A stretch of DNA of 64,000 nt from positions 27,813,930 to 27,877,929 of the forward strand of contig NC_086376.1 of NCBI RefSeq assembly GCF_036588685.1. The letters are read 5' to 3'. Origin of the DNA: Mytilus trossulus. Lineage: Eukaryota; Mollusca; Bivalvia; Mytilida; Mytilidae. The notes beneath the pieces are model-generated. The model was not told where the DNA came from, did no database searches, and saw only the letters and a list, made by a program, of their open reading frames with translations. Positions 34,001-49,000 of the stretch are shown in pieces (position 1 is the stretch's first letter; the number at the start of each line of letters is the position of its first letter). A program made the position numbers and the translations under genes.

Positions 34001-37000
34001 ACCTGACAACTGTATCATAACTATATCCCTTCTTAATAAGTCTATTTAAAAGTTTTGTTTGTTTCTGAGGTGACTACTGACATTTTTGTGCTTTATAAAG
34101 AATATGACCGTTAAAAGCATAGCAATCAGGATTTAGTAACTGGTGACCAACAATTTTCTTACAAAAACTCATCCATAATTCCAATCTTATAAAAATTAGT
34201 TTCCCGCACTTGCTCCTGGTTGTTTATATGACCCACACATGAGATAAAAACAATGAGGAGAAAGTGCGGAGTAGTAATTTTAATTAGATTACCATAATTC
34301 CAAGCTAATGATGCAAGTTTTATAGAAAATGTCCAATCTTAATAAATTTTCATAACATTCAACCAAATCTAAGGAATTTCATTTCTGCCATTTATATTTT
34401 GAGTCTGTCATACCTGGGACAGATTTAATTTATTTGTAGAACTTTGGTTTCTACCAACCTGGACACATGGTATTGTTCCATCTGTGAAGTTGAACACACC
34501 TACAATGTCTTCACCTAATTTATAGGCCTGTTTGAATAATATAAACTTGGCTACTTTTCCTTTGGCATTTGTAATATTATATGAATCTAAAATAAAAAAG
34601 TTTGTTTTAGGAAACAACCTTATATAAAGAAAACATGTCATAAAATCTTGGTTAATATTAAATGAAAACATGTCATTTGGTCTCTTGTGATATGATTGTC
34701 AATGTGACAATCATATCACATCTACTTATGTTTATATGTTGAACTGTGCATATTGCTGTGTGATTGTTTCTTTTACATTGGTTAAAGGTATAGGAGGAGG
34801 GCTTAGATCTCACAGAACATGGTCAACCCTGTCACATTTGTGCGTCTGTCCCAAGGTAGGAGCATCTGGCCTTTGTAAGTCTTGTATGCTTTTTTAAGTT
34901 TTGATATATATTTATATGATTTAGTTTAGTGTGACGACAGTTTTTGTTGAACTAGTATTCATAATTGTTTAGGGGCCAGCTGAAGCCTGTATCTGGGTTT
35001 GGAATTTTCTAGCTGTGTTGAAATCCCATAGGTGGCCTTGTGCTGTTTTCTGCCGTTTGGTGTGGTAGTTATCACTTATCACATTTCCTGTTTCCATTTT
35101 CAATTTTATTGTAGCTAAAACAATTAATCCTCATGTTTTAGTCTAAAGAAATACCGGTACATGCTGAATTTAGAAATACATCTTATTTTCATCACATCTC
35201 AACTCAAAGCAAAATTTTGAAAACTACATTTCACAATTTGTCTGAAGACTGTGACCTTTATACCAATATGGTCTGAAGACTGTGACCTTTATACATATAT
35301 GGTCTGAAGACTGTGACCTTTAAATGAATACTGAAACTATGAGTGTTTTGTAAACAAAGCATGCGTCTGGCATACACAATTTTAAGTCTGATAACTTTGA
35401 TGAGTTCATTTTCACCCTGATCAAATGACTTACTTACTACAAACCAAGGTGTGATAATAAATTAAATCTGTACAATATCATGATCAGAAATATTCAACAC
35501 TTTTTGCCTAACTAAGCTGCACAGACTGTTAGTCAACATACACATTCAACAACAACCTTCAAACTCAAACTGCTTTTAGTTTTGTTTCTCCTTTCCATAG
35601 ACACCAAATTTTGATTAAACTTACGTGGTGCTTTTCTTGCTGTGACTGTTGATAAAACTTGCATGGCAATATCTAATAGAGAGTTCTCGGACTGCTGAGG
35701 TTTAAGGAATGGATTTGAGGGTGTTACCTCTTCTCCCTCTGTGTACACACTTATATCATTTAAACCTAAATCATACAAAATAACATGATTTACTGTTAAT
35801 ATATTTAACTAGACATCATTGAGATGGAAGCCAATTCTGTAGGCCCACTGTGAATAATGTGTGATAAAAAATATGAATCTTTACCGTAGGACATAAGGGT
35901 TGTCAACTGAAACCAAATTTTTTGAATTTGACCTTTGTCCTTGGAAGTTGTACATACATACAAGTTGCACATACTCTGATGTTATTTAATATACATGTCA
36001 ATTATAAACTTTGAAATCATAAAGGTTCTCAAGATATAGAAATGACACGATCTTTACCATAGGACATGGGGTTGTCAACTGAAACCAAAGTTTTTTAACT
36101 TGACCTTTGACCTAGGAAGTTGTACCAACATTATGACACAACCTCTGGTCTAAGTTAATTAACATGTCAAGTATAAAGTATGCAATTATAATGGTTTTCT
36201 AGATAGAGCGAACAGAATTTGTTAGACAGATGGAAAGTCTAACCACTATAGGATGACTTGCCATTCAGCAGGGTGCTAATTATCAGTGTATAAATGTTTT
36301 GATAACCTTATGATTTTTAATTTCAAGACAAACTGTATTATCATATTTTGTAAATACAAGAAAGTTGAAGTTAATTTGTATGTTATTTTACCCTTATCTT
36401 TGTCTGCTATTAAAAAAACATATACAATACAACTCACCAATAACCTCTGTTATTATACAACGCAGTGAATCTATTTATTTGTACTTATTTATATTTTATG
36501 CCTTCAAAAAGTATTTTTATTTGCTTATATTGTCCAAACCAATAAAAAAAAATATGTGTTGGGGTTAATTTTATCTATCAACAAAGGAAAATCAGATGCT
36601 CCGCAGGGCACAGCTTTATACAACAGCAGAGTTTGAACCCTGAACATTGGACAAGTATGGACACAACATTCAAGCTTGATACAGCTCTGAATTTTGGATT
36701 GTGATTAAATAGTTGACACAACACAGGTTTATAACACATAAGGACTGTGGTCTAAGAACTTAAACTTAAAGACTTTAAATTTTAAATTGGACTATTATGG
36801 TCCAATATCCAAAATCAAAATACATGGTTAGATTCAGCATATCAAAGAACCCCAAGAATTCAATTTTTGGTAAAATCAAATAAAGTTCAATTTTGGACCC
36901 TTTAGACCTCAATTTGGGCCCAAATATCAAAAATATAAATATATGGTTAGATTAAGCATATATCAAAGAACCCCAAATATACAATTTTTGTTGAAATCAA

Positions 37001-40000
37001 ACAAAGTTTAATTTTGACTCCAATTTGGACCAACTTGAAACCTGGGCCTATAATCAAAAATCTAAATACATGTTTAGATTCAGCATATAAAAGAACCCAA
37101 GGATTCAATTTTTGTTGAAATCAAACAAAGTTTAATTTTGGACCACCATTTACACCAACTTGAAAACTGGCCCAATAATAAAAAATTTGTAAGGGTTCCG
37201 CGGAACCCAGTGTCTTGCCTACTTTTGCTGTAAATTGCAGGGTCAACAACAATGAGGAAAAAAATCAATTAAAAATATTCCTCTTGATACTATCTTATGA
37301 TTGTAAGAACCTTATGTCCAAGTTTGGTAAATATCTAGATTAGTTAATGAATCTAATAAATGTTTTGAAAACTTTAATTGCAGACTGTATGTAATGTTAA
37401 CTGGAAGAAAATCTAAAGTCCATTTAAAAGTAAAATACAGAAAAAATGGAGTTATCTTTTTTACAAAATTTACTTCTGGATACTATCTTATGAACAAAAA
37501 TAAGCTTCTGTCCAAGTTTGGTACAAACCCAGGATAGTTTAAGAAAGTTATAAAAATCTTAAAAACTTTAACCATAGAGTGAATGTAATGTTTCCCTGCA
37601 GAAAAAATAAGTCCATTTAAAAGTAAAATACGGAAAAAATGAATTCATTTTTTTACAAAATTTTCTTCTGGATCTTGTGATCATAAACAAGCTTCTGTCC
37701 AAGTTTGGTAGAAATCCAGTATAGTTTAAGAAAGTTATTAAAATTTCAAAAACTTTAACCACAGAGTGAAAATTTGTGGACTCTGTCGCCAACGACGACG
37801 ACAGAATGTAGGATCGCTTAGTCTCGCTTTTTCGACTTAAGTCGAAGGCTCGACAAAAATCTTAGTACATGTTTAGATTCTGACAGCATATCAAAGATCC
37901 ATAAAGATTCATTTTTTGTTAAAATCAAACTCAGTTTAATTTTGGACCGTTTGGACCTTAATGTAGACCAATTCGAAAATGGGACCAAAAATTAAGAATC
38001 TACATACACAGTTAGATTTGGCATATCAAAGAACCCCAATTATTCAATTTTTGATGAAATCAACCAAAGTTTAATTTTGGACCCTTTTGGCCCCCTAATT
38101 CATTGGTACCAAAACTCCCAAAATCAATCCAAACCTTCCTTTTGTGGCCATAGAGCTTATGTTAAAATTTCATAGATTTCTGTTTACTTATACTACATGC
38201 TTTTTTGGGCCCTTTTTGGCCCCTAATTCCTAAACAATTGGGACCAAAACACCCAAAACACTCCCAACCTTCATTTTGTGGTCATAAACCTTGTGTTTAA
38301 ATATCATTGATTTCTATTTACTTATAATACTAAAGTTATTGAGCAAAAGCCAAGCAAAATGCTTATTTGGCCCCTAATTCCTTAACTGTTGGGACTAAAA
38401 CTCCCAAAACCAATCCCAACCTTCCTTTAGTGGTCATAAACCTTGTGTCAAAATTTCATAGATTTCTATTCACTTAAACTAAAGTTATAGTGAGAAAACC
38501 AAGAAAATGCTTATTTGGGCCCTTTTTGGCCCCATATTCCTAAACTGTTGGGACCAAAACTCCCAAAATCGATCCCAACCTTCCTATTTTGGTCATAAAC
38601 CTTGTGTTTTAATTTCAAAGATTTCTATTCATTTATACTAAAGTTATAGTGTGCAAACCAAATGTCTTCGGACGACGACGACACCAACGTGATACCAATA
38701 TACGACCAAACAATTTCCAATTTTTGCGGTCATATAAAGATAGAGATACAAATACAAATGTAAATATAAAACCTCATGAAAAAAACCAATTTAAAATATA
38801 TATGTGTTGTCTTTACCGTGTAATACCATAACTCTAAATGGCATTCTGATAAGTTTTGTTGGCTGATTAAATTTCTGTGCGCCAATTGTAACTTTGTAAG
38901 AATACTTCACTGCCTGGCCTTTATAGGAAGGTGGAGAGTCTACAGGTATCACATCTTCATATATAACTTAAAAATAAAATGATAGAGAGTCTAAAGGTAT
39001 CACATCGTCATATATAACTAAAAAATAAAATGAAACATTATCTTAAAGCCAGAATTTTTATATTACAGACAGATGAACTTGTCAGCTGGACTTGTCAGGT
39101 ATCACATACACTGTAATATTGTTGCTGTGTGCTTATTTTTAAGAGAATCTATGTAATGAATATGTGTAAGCTCTGATGTGTTTGATTAACGATGGTACGT
39201 TCAATGGTACATGTATTATGCATTTCTACATGCCTTTGATTTAATCCAATATACTCGTCCAATAGAGACATTTCATATACAATTTATAAACAAAACATTG
39301 GCTTTTACAATCTGTCCTGTTTATGCAAATATAGTCAAGGTGTGAAATATTGATAAACAGCAGAAATTTGCTCTTTTGAAGATATCTAACAATAAGGGAA
39401 GAATCTTATAACCTATCATTGATTTATTGTGGTTTAAGATGAAACAGGAACATTCCCTCTTTATATCAGTACAAATTGACATAGTGGTTAAAGATGAAAC
39501 AGGAACATTCCCTCTTTATATCAGTACAAATTGACATTGTGGTTAAAGATGAAACAGGAACATTCCCTCTTTATATCAGTACAAATTGACATTGCAAATT
39601 GTCAAGATGCAGTCTCATTGACATATAATCTCCTTAGCACTTTTACTTTATACTGGGTTGTCAGGGTAGATGTAGTTGAACAGTCAATATGTTTATTAAA
39701 TACTGTTTTGTAATTAGCAATAAACTGATTTTCTACATTATCAATATTATACATAAATGTGCAATAATTTCAGATAAGAAATCACATTGTAAAAATTTGT
39801 ATGTAGTACGTATTGCTGTTTTTTCTTTATCTTACATGACTTTGATTCTCCAGCGGCAAGCTTTAGATCACAGAACAATATCCTGGGCTTTGTTGATAAA
39901 ACTGTTAGTCCACGTTCACCTATAAAAACATACAGAATGTAGACAACCCAAACATACATGTATACATACATAATGTGAACACAGTCTTCATGATAAACTC

Positions 40001-43000
40001 AAATTCACAAATAATAGTACAGTGTATTATCTTGTAGGTATGATGCAAACAACACCAAAGACTCAGAATTAATTGCTTTGTCCCTTTGGGTTTTGTTTTA
40101 TGGACATATCTACTTATTGGTTCTTGACTAGTTATATTTGTTATTTTCTAATACAAGAGTTATTTAATTCCTGTTTCAACCTTTATTTGAATCATGTAAA
40201 TGTATTTTCAGATAATAAAAACATCCCAAATCATGTCTGAGATCGGTTTCTACAAAAACAGAGAAATACAAACTGGTATTTGGTCAAGATGGTCAAAGGT
40301 TCTTGAAAGCGTTCCTTTTTTGCAGCAGACTTTTTCAACATGTGTCTATCAAAAGAAGTTGATTTCAATTGGGCTTATGTACTAGGTCAATGTGGTCAAA
40401 TGATCTGCAGGGCTTCCAGATCAAATAACTAAACCTTTGTACTAATTTTAAGATGGTCAATCAGTGTGGGTTTCTACCTATATATATATATATCATTTCA
40501 ACCTAGCACTATAGTCATGATTGGGCTGCTTACAAAAGCAGATCATCCCATCTCTTTACCTCTTAAACATACTGTGTTAAAACCAACTTATTTTTACGGA
40601 TACCTTATTTTGCATTAAGCCCTTTCTAGTCCATTTTGTGACATTTTAATTTTGCAGTTTTCAAATTTACTTGGCGTAATAGATATGGAATAGGTATTTT
40701 TTGACTTGTGAAAGTCGTGAAAATATATTGCTTGAAAAAATTAGTTGGTTTACAGTATTTCCAAAAAAAAAGAATTTTAGGAAATCATTTGTAAAAATAA
40801 AAATGTGCACTTTACTAACTGTTGTGTTTAGCAGGAGAAGGTTTTTGATTTATCATGAGGTAACTTTGGTATTTGTCACATAAAAAAACATTGACCATCA
40901 CACTATTTAAATGTCTACAAAACTGTGAATAATAATGTATATTTGTTTATGTCTAAAATCAAAAACATATTAAAATGAACATTTGACACAGAGATGTATC
41001 TCCTGGTTTAAATCTTCAGAAATGCCAATGTTAATACAGTTGAATACCAAATATCATTGACTTACCATAAGTAGTTTCCCTTAAACTGACCTAGCTAGTC
41101 ACCAACTTAAAAAAAAGTTTGAAGCTGCCGCTGCTTCAAAACCCAAGTCCCACCTCTGTATCTTTCTCAAGGGAAGACAAAAGCTATACTGATATACAAG
41201 TTACATAGTTTACCTTTATTGGGTACAAATGATGTGTCACACCCAGTAGTTGACACTTCTTCTGTTGACAGTTGTTGTGATTTCGGAAGGTGCACCCTTG
41301 ATTCACTGACAGAACACTGACATATTATCTGTACACTAGACCAGGCTAGACTATCTGTATCACTATAAATAATAAAATTGAGAATGGAAATTGGGAATGT
41401 GTCAAAGAGACAACAACCCGACCAAATAAAAAAACACAACAGCAGAAGGTCACTAACAGGTCTTCAATGTAGCAAGATTCCCGCACCCGGAGGCGTCCTT
41501 CAGCTGGCCCCTTAACAAATACATTCTAGTTCAGTGATAATGAACGCCATACTAATTTCCAAATTGTACACAAGAAACTAAAATTAAAATAATAAAATAA
41601 TAAACACATATCTGTACACTAGACTATCTGTATCACTATAAATAAACACATATCTGTACACTAGACCACGCTAGACTATCTGTATCACTATAAATAAACA
41701 CATATTATCTGTACACTAGACCAGGCTAGACTATCTGTATCACTATAAATAAACACATAATATCTGTACACTAGACCAGGCTAGACTACAATGTATCTGT
41801 ATCACTATAAATAAACACACAAATCTGTACACTAGACCAGGCTAGACTATCTGTATCACTATAAATAGACACATAATATCTGTACACTAGACCAGGCTAG
41901 ACTATCTGTATCACTATAAATAAACACATAATATCTGTACACTAGACCAGGCTAGACTACAATGTATCTGTATCACTATAAATAAACACACATATCTGTA
42001 CACTAGACCAGGCTAGACTATCTGTATCACTATAAATAAACACATATCTGTACACTAGACCAGGCTAGACTATCTGTATCACTATAAATAGACACATAAT
42101 ATCTGTACACTAGATCAGGCTAGACTATCTGTATCACTATAAATAAACACATAATATCTGTACACTAGATCAGGCTAGACTATCTGTATCACTATAAATA
42201 AAAACAAATATATGTACACTAGACCAGGCTAGACTATCTGTATCACTATAAATAGACACATAATATCTGTACACTAGACCAGGCTAGACTATCTGTATCA
42301 TTATAAATAAACACATAATATCTGTACACTAGATCAGGCTAGACTATCTGTATCACTATAAATAAACACATATCTGTACACTAGACCAGGCTAGACTATC
42401 TGTATCACTATAAATAAACACATATCTGTACACTAGACCAGGCTAAACTATCTGTATCACTATAAATAAACACATATCTGTACACTAGACCAGGCTAGAC
42501 TATCTGTATCACTATAAATAAACACATATCTGTACACAAGACCAGGCTAGACTATCAGTATCACTATAAATAAACGCATATCTGTACACTAGACCAGGCT
42601 AGACTATCTGTATCACTATAAATAAACACATATCTGTACACTAGACCAGGCTAGACTATCTGTATCACTATAAATAAACACATATCTTTACACTAGAACA
42701 GGCTAGACTATCTGTATCACTATAAATAAACACATATCTGTACACTAGACCAGGCTAGACTATCTGTATCACTATAAATAAACACATAATATCTGTACAC
42801 TAGACCAGGCTAGACTATCTGTATCACTATAAATAAACACATATCTGTACACTAGACCAGGCTAGACTATCTGTATCACTATAAATAAACACATAATATC
42901 TGTACACTAGACCAGGCTAACTATCTGTATCACTATAAATAAACACATATCTGTACACTACACCAGGCTAGACTATCTGTATCACTATAAATAAACACAA

Positions 43001-46000
43001 ATATATGTACACTAGACCAGGCTAGACTATCTGTATCACTATAAATAGACACTTAATATCTGTACACTAGACCAGGCTAGACTATCTGTATCATTATAAA
43101 TAAACACATAATATCTGTACACTAGACCAGGCTAGACTATCTGTATCACTATAAATAAACACATATCTGTACACTAGACCAGGCTAGACTATCTGTATCA
43201 CTATAAATAAACACATATCTGTACACTAGACCAGGCTAAACTATCTGTATCACTATAAATAAACACATATCTGTACACTAGACCAGGCTAGACTATCTGT
43301 ATCACTATAAATAAACACATATCTGTACACTAGACCAGGCTAGACTATCTGTATCACTATAAATAAACACATATCTGTACACTAGACCAGGCTAAACTAT
43401 CTGTATCACTATAAATAAACACATATCTGTACACTAGACCAGGCTAGACTATCTGTATCACTATAAATAAACACATATCTGTACACTAGACCAGGCTAGA
43501 CTATCTGTATCACTATAAATAAACACATAATATCTGTACACTAGACCAGGCTAGACTATCTGGGACAATACCCCTAATGCGCCTTGAAATGAGGAACACA
43601 AAAGTCACGTGTAAACAAAAAATCTCTGTGTAGTGATATTTGACACATTTCTATGATAAACAAATAACTGAGCTGAACCATTAGTGTTAATTTAGAAAAT
43701 AAGGGAACACAGAATAAATGTGTAAAAACCATGGAGCTATGAAATGTGTTCAAAGTATTAAAATTTCAAAGAACTTATTGTGTTGAAATTGGGATTTTTT
43801 ACCATGAGGAGCGACATCGCAAAAGGATACTCGGGGTTTGCTAAATTACGGAAAAATGAATCACACTTCGTACCCCGAAAATTTAACCACATATGTAAAA
43901 ATGTCTCAGCTTCGAAACAAGCCATCATACATATACAAGTTTACGATATGGGCTGAGCAACAGAAGAAAACGTTACCATTACGGCCTATGGAATAACAAT
44001 TGCGCATATTGCCCCATCTTGTGAGCAAGGATCCAGAGATGTCTTAAGCTAATTTCACCTTGTACACCACAGAAAATTGTTAAAATAATGGTTAGTAGTT
44101 TTTTATTTATACCTAGTTATCATTAATGATTTCAGATAAATATTATTGATATAGAACAGCAAAAATTCAATAAAATGTTCACTTTTAAATGCATTACTGG
44201 CACGGGGCTGAACACTTTTTTTAGGCACAGTCATAACTTTGTTTACCCCCGAGAGATCCGAAATGAATTGTTTATTCAATTGAAAAAGGCAAGAAAAAAC
44301 TTACATGTAATATAAATAAATTGTAAGTAAACATGACACAATATAGTCTTTGTTATGCAATTATCACTCTGGTCTACAGGAATAGCTTATAATCAAGGGA
44401 GATAACACATTTCACACGAGTAAAGTGAGATACATCATACATGTGCTTTTATCCAATGATTTGACCCTGGTCAGTAGATATCATATGCAAATAAACAGAA
44501 AAAAACCATGTACATGTATTAAGAAAATCACGAATTACTATTGTTAATGCACACGAGCAAAACACAAGATATTGTCATTTCTCAGTGAAAAAGGGGGAGG
44601 GTCAAACCTTCTTGAACACAATATTGCTATTCAACTACATGTATTAAGCTAGTTAGCTACTACTCATTGCTTCTAATATAAACAGTTTAAATGAAGGTGG
44701 CTAAACCACAAGGGAGAAGCATTTTTCTTTCTTTGTGATAAAATTTTCAAGAATTAGATTTTTCTCTCTCAATAATACTTATGTATTTAAATTAAATGAT
44801 AACACAGTTTGAGTTAATTTTTTTTGTCTTATTTCAGTTCCAGACATATCATTACTTTTAAATATGAGATGACAAACTAAAGGTTTTAAAAAGTCCTGAA
44901 TAACTGGTAAGCATTTTGATTTATTAGGTAAGCTCTAAATTATTTATTTATGGTATTTGTGCAAATGAAATTACAGTCGGTATGTTAAAAATATGCTTAT
45001 ATGAAAACTGTTGCTATGGTCTTGCTATTAAATGAAAAGGCTTGGTTACTGGTCTTTTCGACTCAACATTTCGAGTTAAATCTTGCGTCAACTGATTCTC
45101 ATGTAACACTGCAAACTCTATTTAGCACTATTTTGATCTGTCATTATTTAATGACGCCATAATACGTGTGATGTCACAATGTTTCCTTTAATACCTCATG
45201 TGGATTTCTCACTGATAAAGGGTTTTCACTGAAATACATGTAAAAAGCCTTTTTTTCTCAAATAGAATTATGTGAATGGACAAGTTTTGAAAATTTGCAC
45301 TTCATTGCACTATAATTACATGATAAGAATGACTTTCCCAGTAGTTTTGAGGGGTTTCCACAGTATTATATACCAGATGTCCACTAGTAAGAATAGTTAT
45401 TTTGCTGGGGTTTTTTTTATGAAATCTACATTTTTGCATAATTTCTCTGTCAAAATGCACTTTAAGACACAAGAAAATGTTATAGAATGCTTTAATAGGG
45501 TCTGTGTATTGTTATTTAAGGTTATCATCAGAAGTTTTGTCCTTGTTTTGACTAGTAAAGGTATACTGGAAGAAATTAATTATACATGCACGTTGTATTA
45601 AAAATAAATGAATATAGCGATAAAAGTGTCATTGCCATATAGTGCTGAAATGACTTTATTTTTTTTCAGAAATGGACAAAAATACACAGATTTATTCAGA
45701 ATTTCATACCGAAGAAGATTACCTAAAAATATTTGGAAAAATCAGAACTATGGATTTCAATATGGGACAATACCCCTAATGCGCCTTGAAATGAGGAACA
45801 CAAAAGTCACGTGTAAACAAAAAATCTCTGTGTAGTGATATTTGACACATTTCTATGATAAACAAATAACTGAGCTGAACCATTAGTGTTAATTTAGAAA
45901 ATAAGGGAACACAGAATAAATGTGTAAAAACCATGGAGCTATGAAATGTGTTCAAAGTATTAAAATTTCAAAGAACTTATTGTGTTAAAATTGGGATTTT

Positions 46001-49000
46001 TTACCATGAGGAGCCACATCGCAAAAGGATACTCGGGGTTTTCTTAATTACGGGAAAATGAATCACACTTCGTACCCTGAAAATTTAACCACATATGTAA
46101 AAATGTCTCAGCTTCGAAACAAGCCATCATACATAAACAAGTTTACGATATGGGCTGAGCAACAGAAGAAAACGTTACCATTACGGCCTATGGAATAACA
46201 ATTGCGCATATTGCCCCATCTGTATCACTATAAATAAACACATAATATCTGTACACTAGACCAGGCTAGACTATCTGTATCACTATAAATAAACACATAT
46301 CTGTACACTAGACCAGGCTAAACTATCTGTATCACTATAAATAAACACATATCTGTACACTAGACCAGGCTAGACTATCTGTATCACTATAAATAAACAC
46401 ATATCTGTACACTAGACCAGGCTAGACTATCTGTATCACTATAAATAAACACATAATATCTGTACACTAGACCAGGCTAGACTATCTGTATCACTATAAA
46501 TAAACACATATCTGTACACTAGACCAGGCTAGACTATCTGTATCACTATAAATAAACATATATCTGTACACTAGACCACGCTAGACTATCTGTATCACTA
46601 TAAATAAACACATATCTGTACACTAGACCAGGCTAGACTACCTGTATCACTATAAATAAACACATAATATCTGTACACTAGACCAGGCTAGACTATCTGT
46701 ATCACTATAAATAAACACATATCTGTACACTAGACCAGGCTAGACTATCTGTATCACTATAAATAAACACATATCTGTACACTAGACCAGGCTAGACTAT
46801 CTGTATCACTATAAATAAACACATATCTGTACACTAGACCAGGCTAGACTATCAGTATCACTATAAATAAACACATATCTGTACACTAGACCAGGCTAAA
46901 CTATCTGTATCACTATAAATAAACACATATCTGTACACTAGACCAGGCTAGACTATCTGTATCACTATAAATAAACACATATCTGTACACTAGACCAGGC
47001 TAGACTATCTGGGACAATACCCCTAATGAGCCTTGAAATGAGGAACACAAAAGTCATGTGTAAACAAAAAATCTCTGTGTAGTGATATTTGACACATTTC
47101 TATGATAAACAAATAACTGAGCTGAACCATTAGTGTTAATTTAGAAAATAAGGGAACACAGAATAAATGTGTAAAAACCATGGAGCTATGAAATGTGTTC
47201 AAAGTATTAAAATTTCAAAGAACTTATTGTGTTGAAATTGGGATTTTTTACCATGAGGAGCGACATCGCAAAAGGATACTCGGGGTTTGCTAAATTACGG
47301 AAAAATGAATCACACTTCGTACCCCGAAAATTTAACCACATATGTAAAAATGTCTCAGCTTCGAAACAAGCCATCATACATATACAAGTTTACGATATGG
47401 GCTGAGCAACAGAAGAAAACGTTACCATTACGGCCTATGGAATAACAATTGCGCATATTGCCCCATCTTGTGAGGAAGGATCCAGAGATGTCTTAAGCTA
47501 ATTTCACCTTGTACACCACAGAAAATTGTTAAAATGATGGTTAGTAGTTTTTTATTTATACCTAGTTATCATAAATGATTTCAGATAAATATTATTGATA
47601 AAGAACAGCAAAAATTCAATAAAATTTTCACTTTTAAATGCATTACTGGCACGGGGCTGAACACTTTTTTTAGGCACAGTCATGACTTTGTTTACCCCCG
47701 AGAGATCCGAAATGAATTGTTTATTCAATTGAAAAAGGCAAGAAAAAACTTACATGTAATATAAATAAATTGTAAGTAAACATGACACAATATAGTCTTT
47801 GTTATACAATTATCACTCTGGTCTACAGGAATAGCTTATAATCAAGGGAGATAACACACTTCACACGAGTAAAGTGAGATACATCATACATGTGCTTTTA
47901 TCCAATGATTTGACCCTGGTCAGTAGATATCATATGCAAATAAACAGAAAAAAAACATGTACAAGTATTAAGAAAATCACGAATTACTATTGTTAATGCA
48001 CACGAGCAAAACACAAGATATTGTCATTTCTCAGTGAAAAAGGGGGAGGGTCAAACCTTCTTGAACACAATATTGCTATTCAACTACATGTATTAAGCTA
48101 GTTAGCTACTACTCATTGCTTCTAATATAAACAGTTTAAATGAAGGTGGCTAAACCACAAGGGAGAAGCATTTTTCTTTCTTTGTGATAAAATTTTCAAG
48201 AATTAGATTTTTCTCTCTCAATAATACTTATGTATTTAAATTAAATGATAACACAGTTTGAGTTAATTTTTTTTGTCTTATTTCAGTTCCAGACATATCA
48301 TTACTTTTAAATATGAGATGACAAACTAAAGGTTTTAAAAAGTCCTGAATAACTGGTAAGCATTTTGATTTATTAGGTAAGCTCTAAATTATTTATTTAT
48401 GGTATTTGTGCAAATGAAATTACAGTCGGTATGTTAAAAATATGCTTATATGAAAACTGTTGCTATGGTCTTGCTATTAAATGAAAAGGCTTGGTTACTG
48501 GTCTTTTCGACTCAACATTTCGAGTTAAATCTTGCGTCAACTGATTCTCATGTAACACTGCAAACTCTATTTAGCACTATTTTGATCTGTCATTATTTAA
48601 TGACGCCATAATACGTGTGATGTCACAATGTTTCCTTTAATACCTCATGTGGATTTCTCACTGATAAAGGGTTTTCACTGAAATACATGTAAAAAGCCTT
48701 TTTTTCTCAAATAGAATTATGTGAATGGACAAGTTTTGAAAATTTGCACTTCATTGCACTCTAATTACATGATAAGAATGACTTTCCCAGTAGTTTTGAG
48801 GGGTTTCCACAGTATTATATACCAGATGTCCACTAGTAAGAATAGTTATTTTGCTGGTTTTTTTTTATGAAATCTACATTTTTGCATAATTTCTCTGTCA
48901 AAATGCACTTTAAACACAAGAAAATGTTATAGAATGCTTTAATAGGGTCTGTGTATTGTTATTTAAGGTTATCATCAGAAGTTTTGTCCTTGTTTTGACT

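Noticed and set aside
41598-43561. Regular repeats resembling a CRISPR array at first sight
   Set aside because: Units are contiguous with no unique spacers, the DNA is eukaryotic, and the unit is a copy of the RGP1 exon 2 edge.
41598-43561. Satellite units as real repeated coding exons of RGP1
   Set aside because: Units have acceptors but no donors, and reading on meets an in-frame TAG in the next unit. The normal exon 1 to exon 2 join gives the full conserved protein.
44020-44080. A tRNA primer-binding site just inside the 458-bp repeat
   Set aside because: The sequence after the repeat (TCTTGTGAGCAAGGATCC) does not show a TGG-started match to a tRNA 3' end that I recognise, so LTR status stays unproven.
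45272-45835. Two plus-strand frames of 109 and 75 codons in insertion A as element proteins
   Set aside because: The longer frame is broken by single-base changes in the B units and neither shows a recognisable domain.
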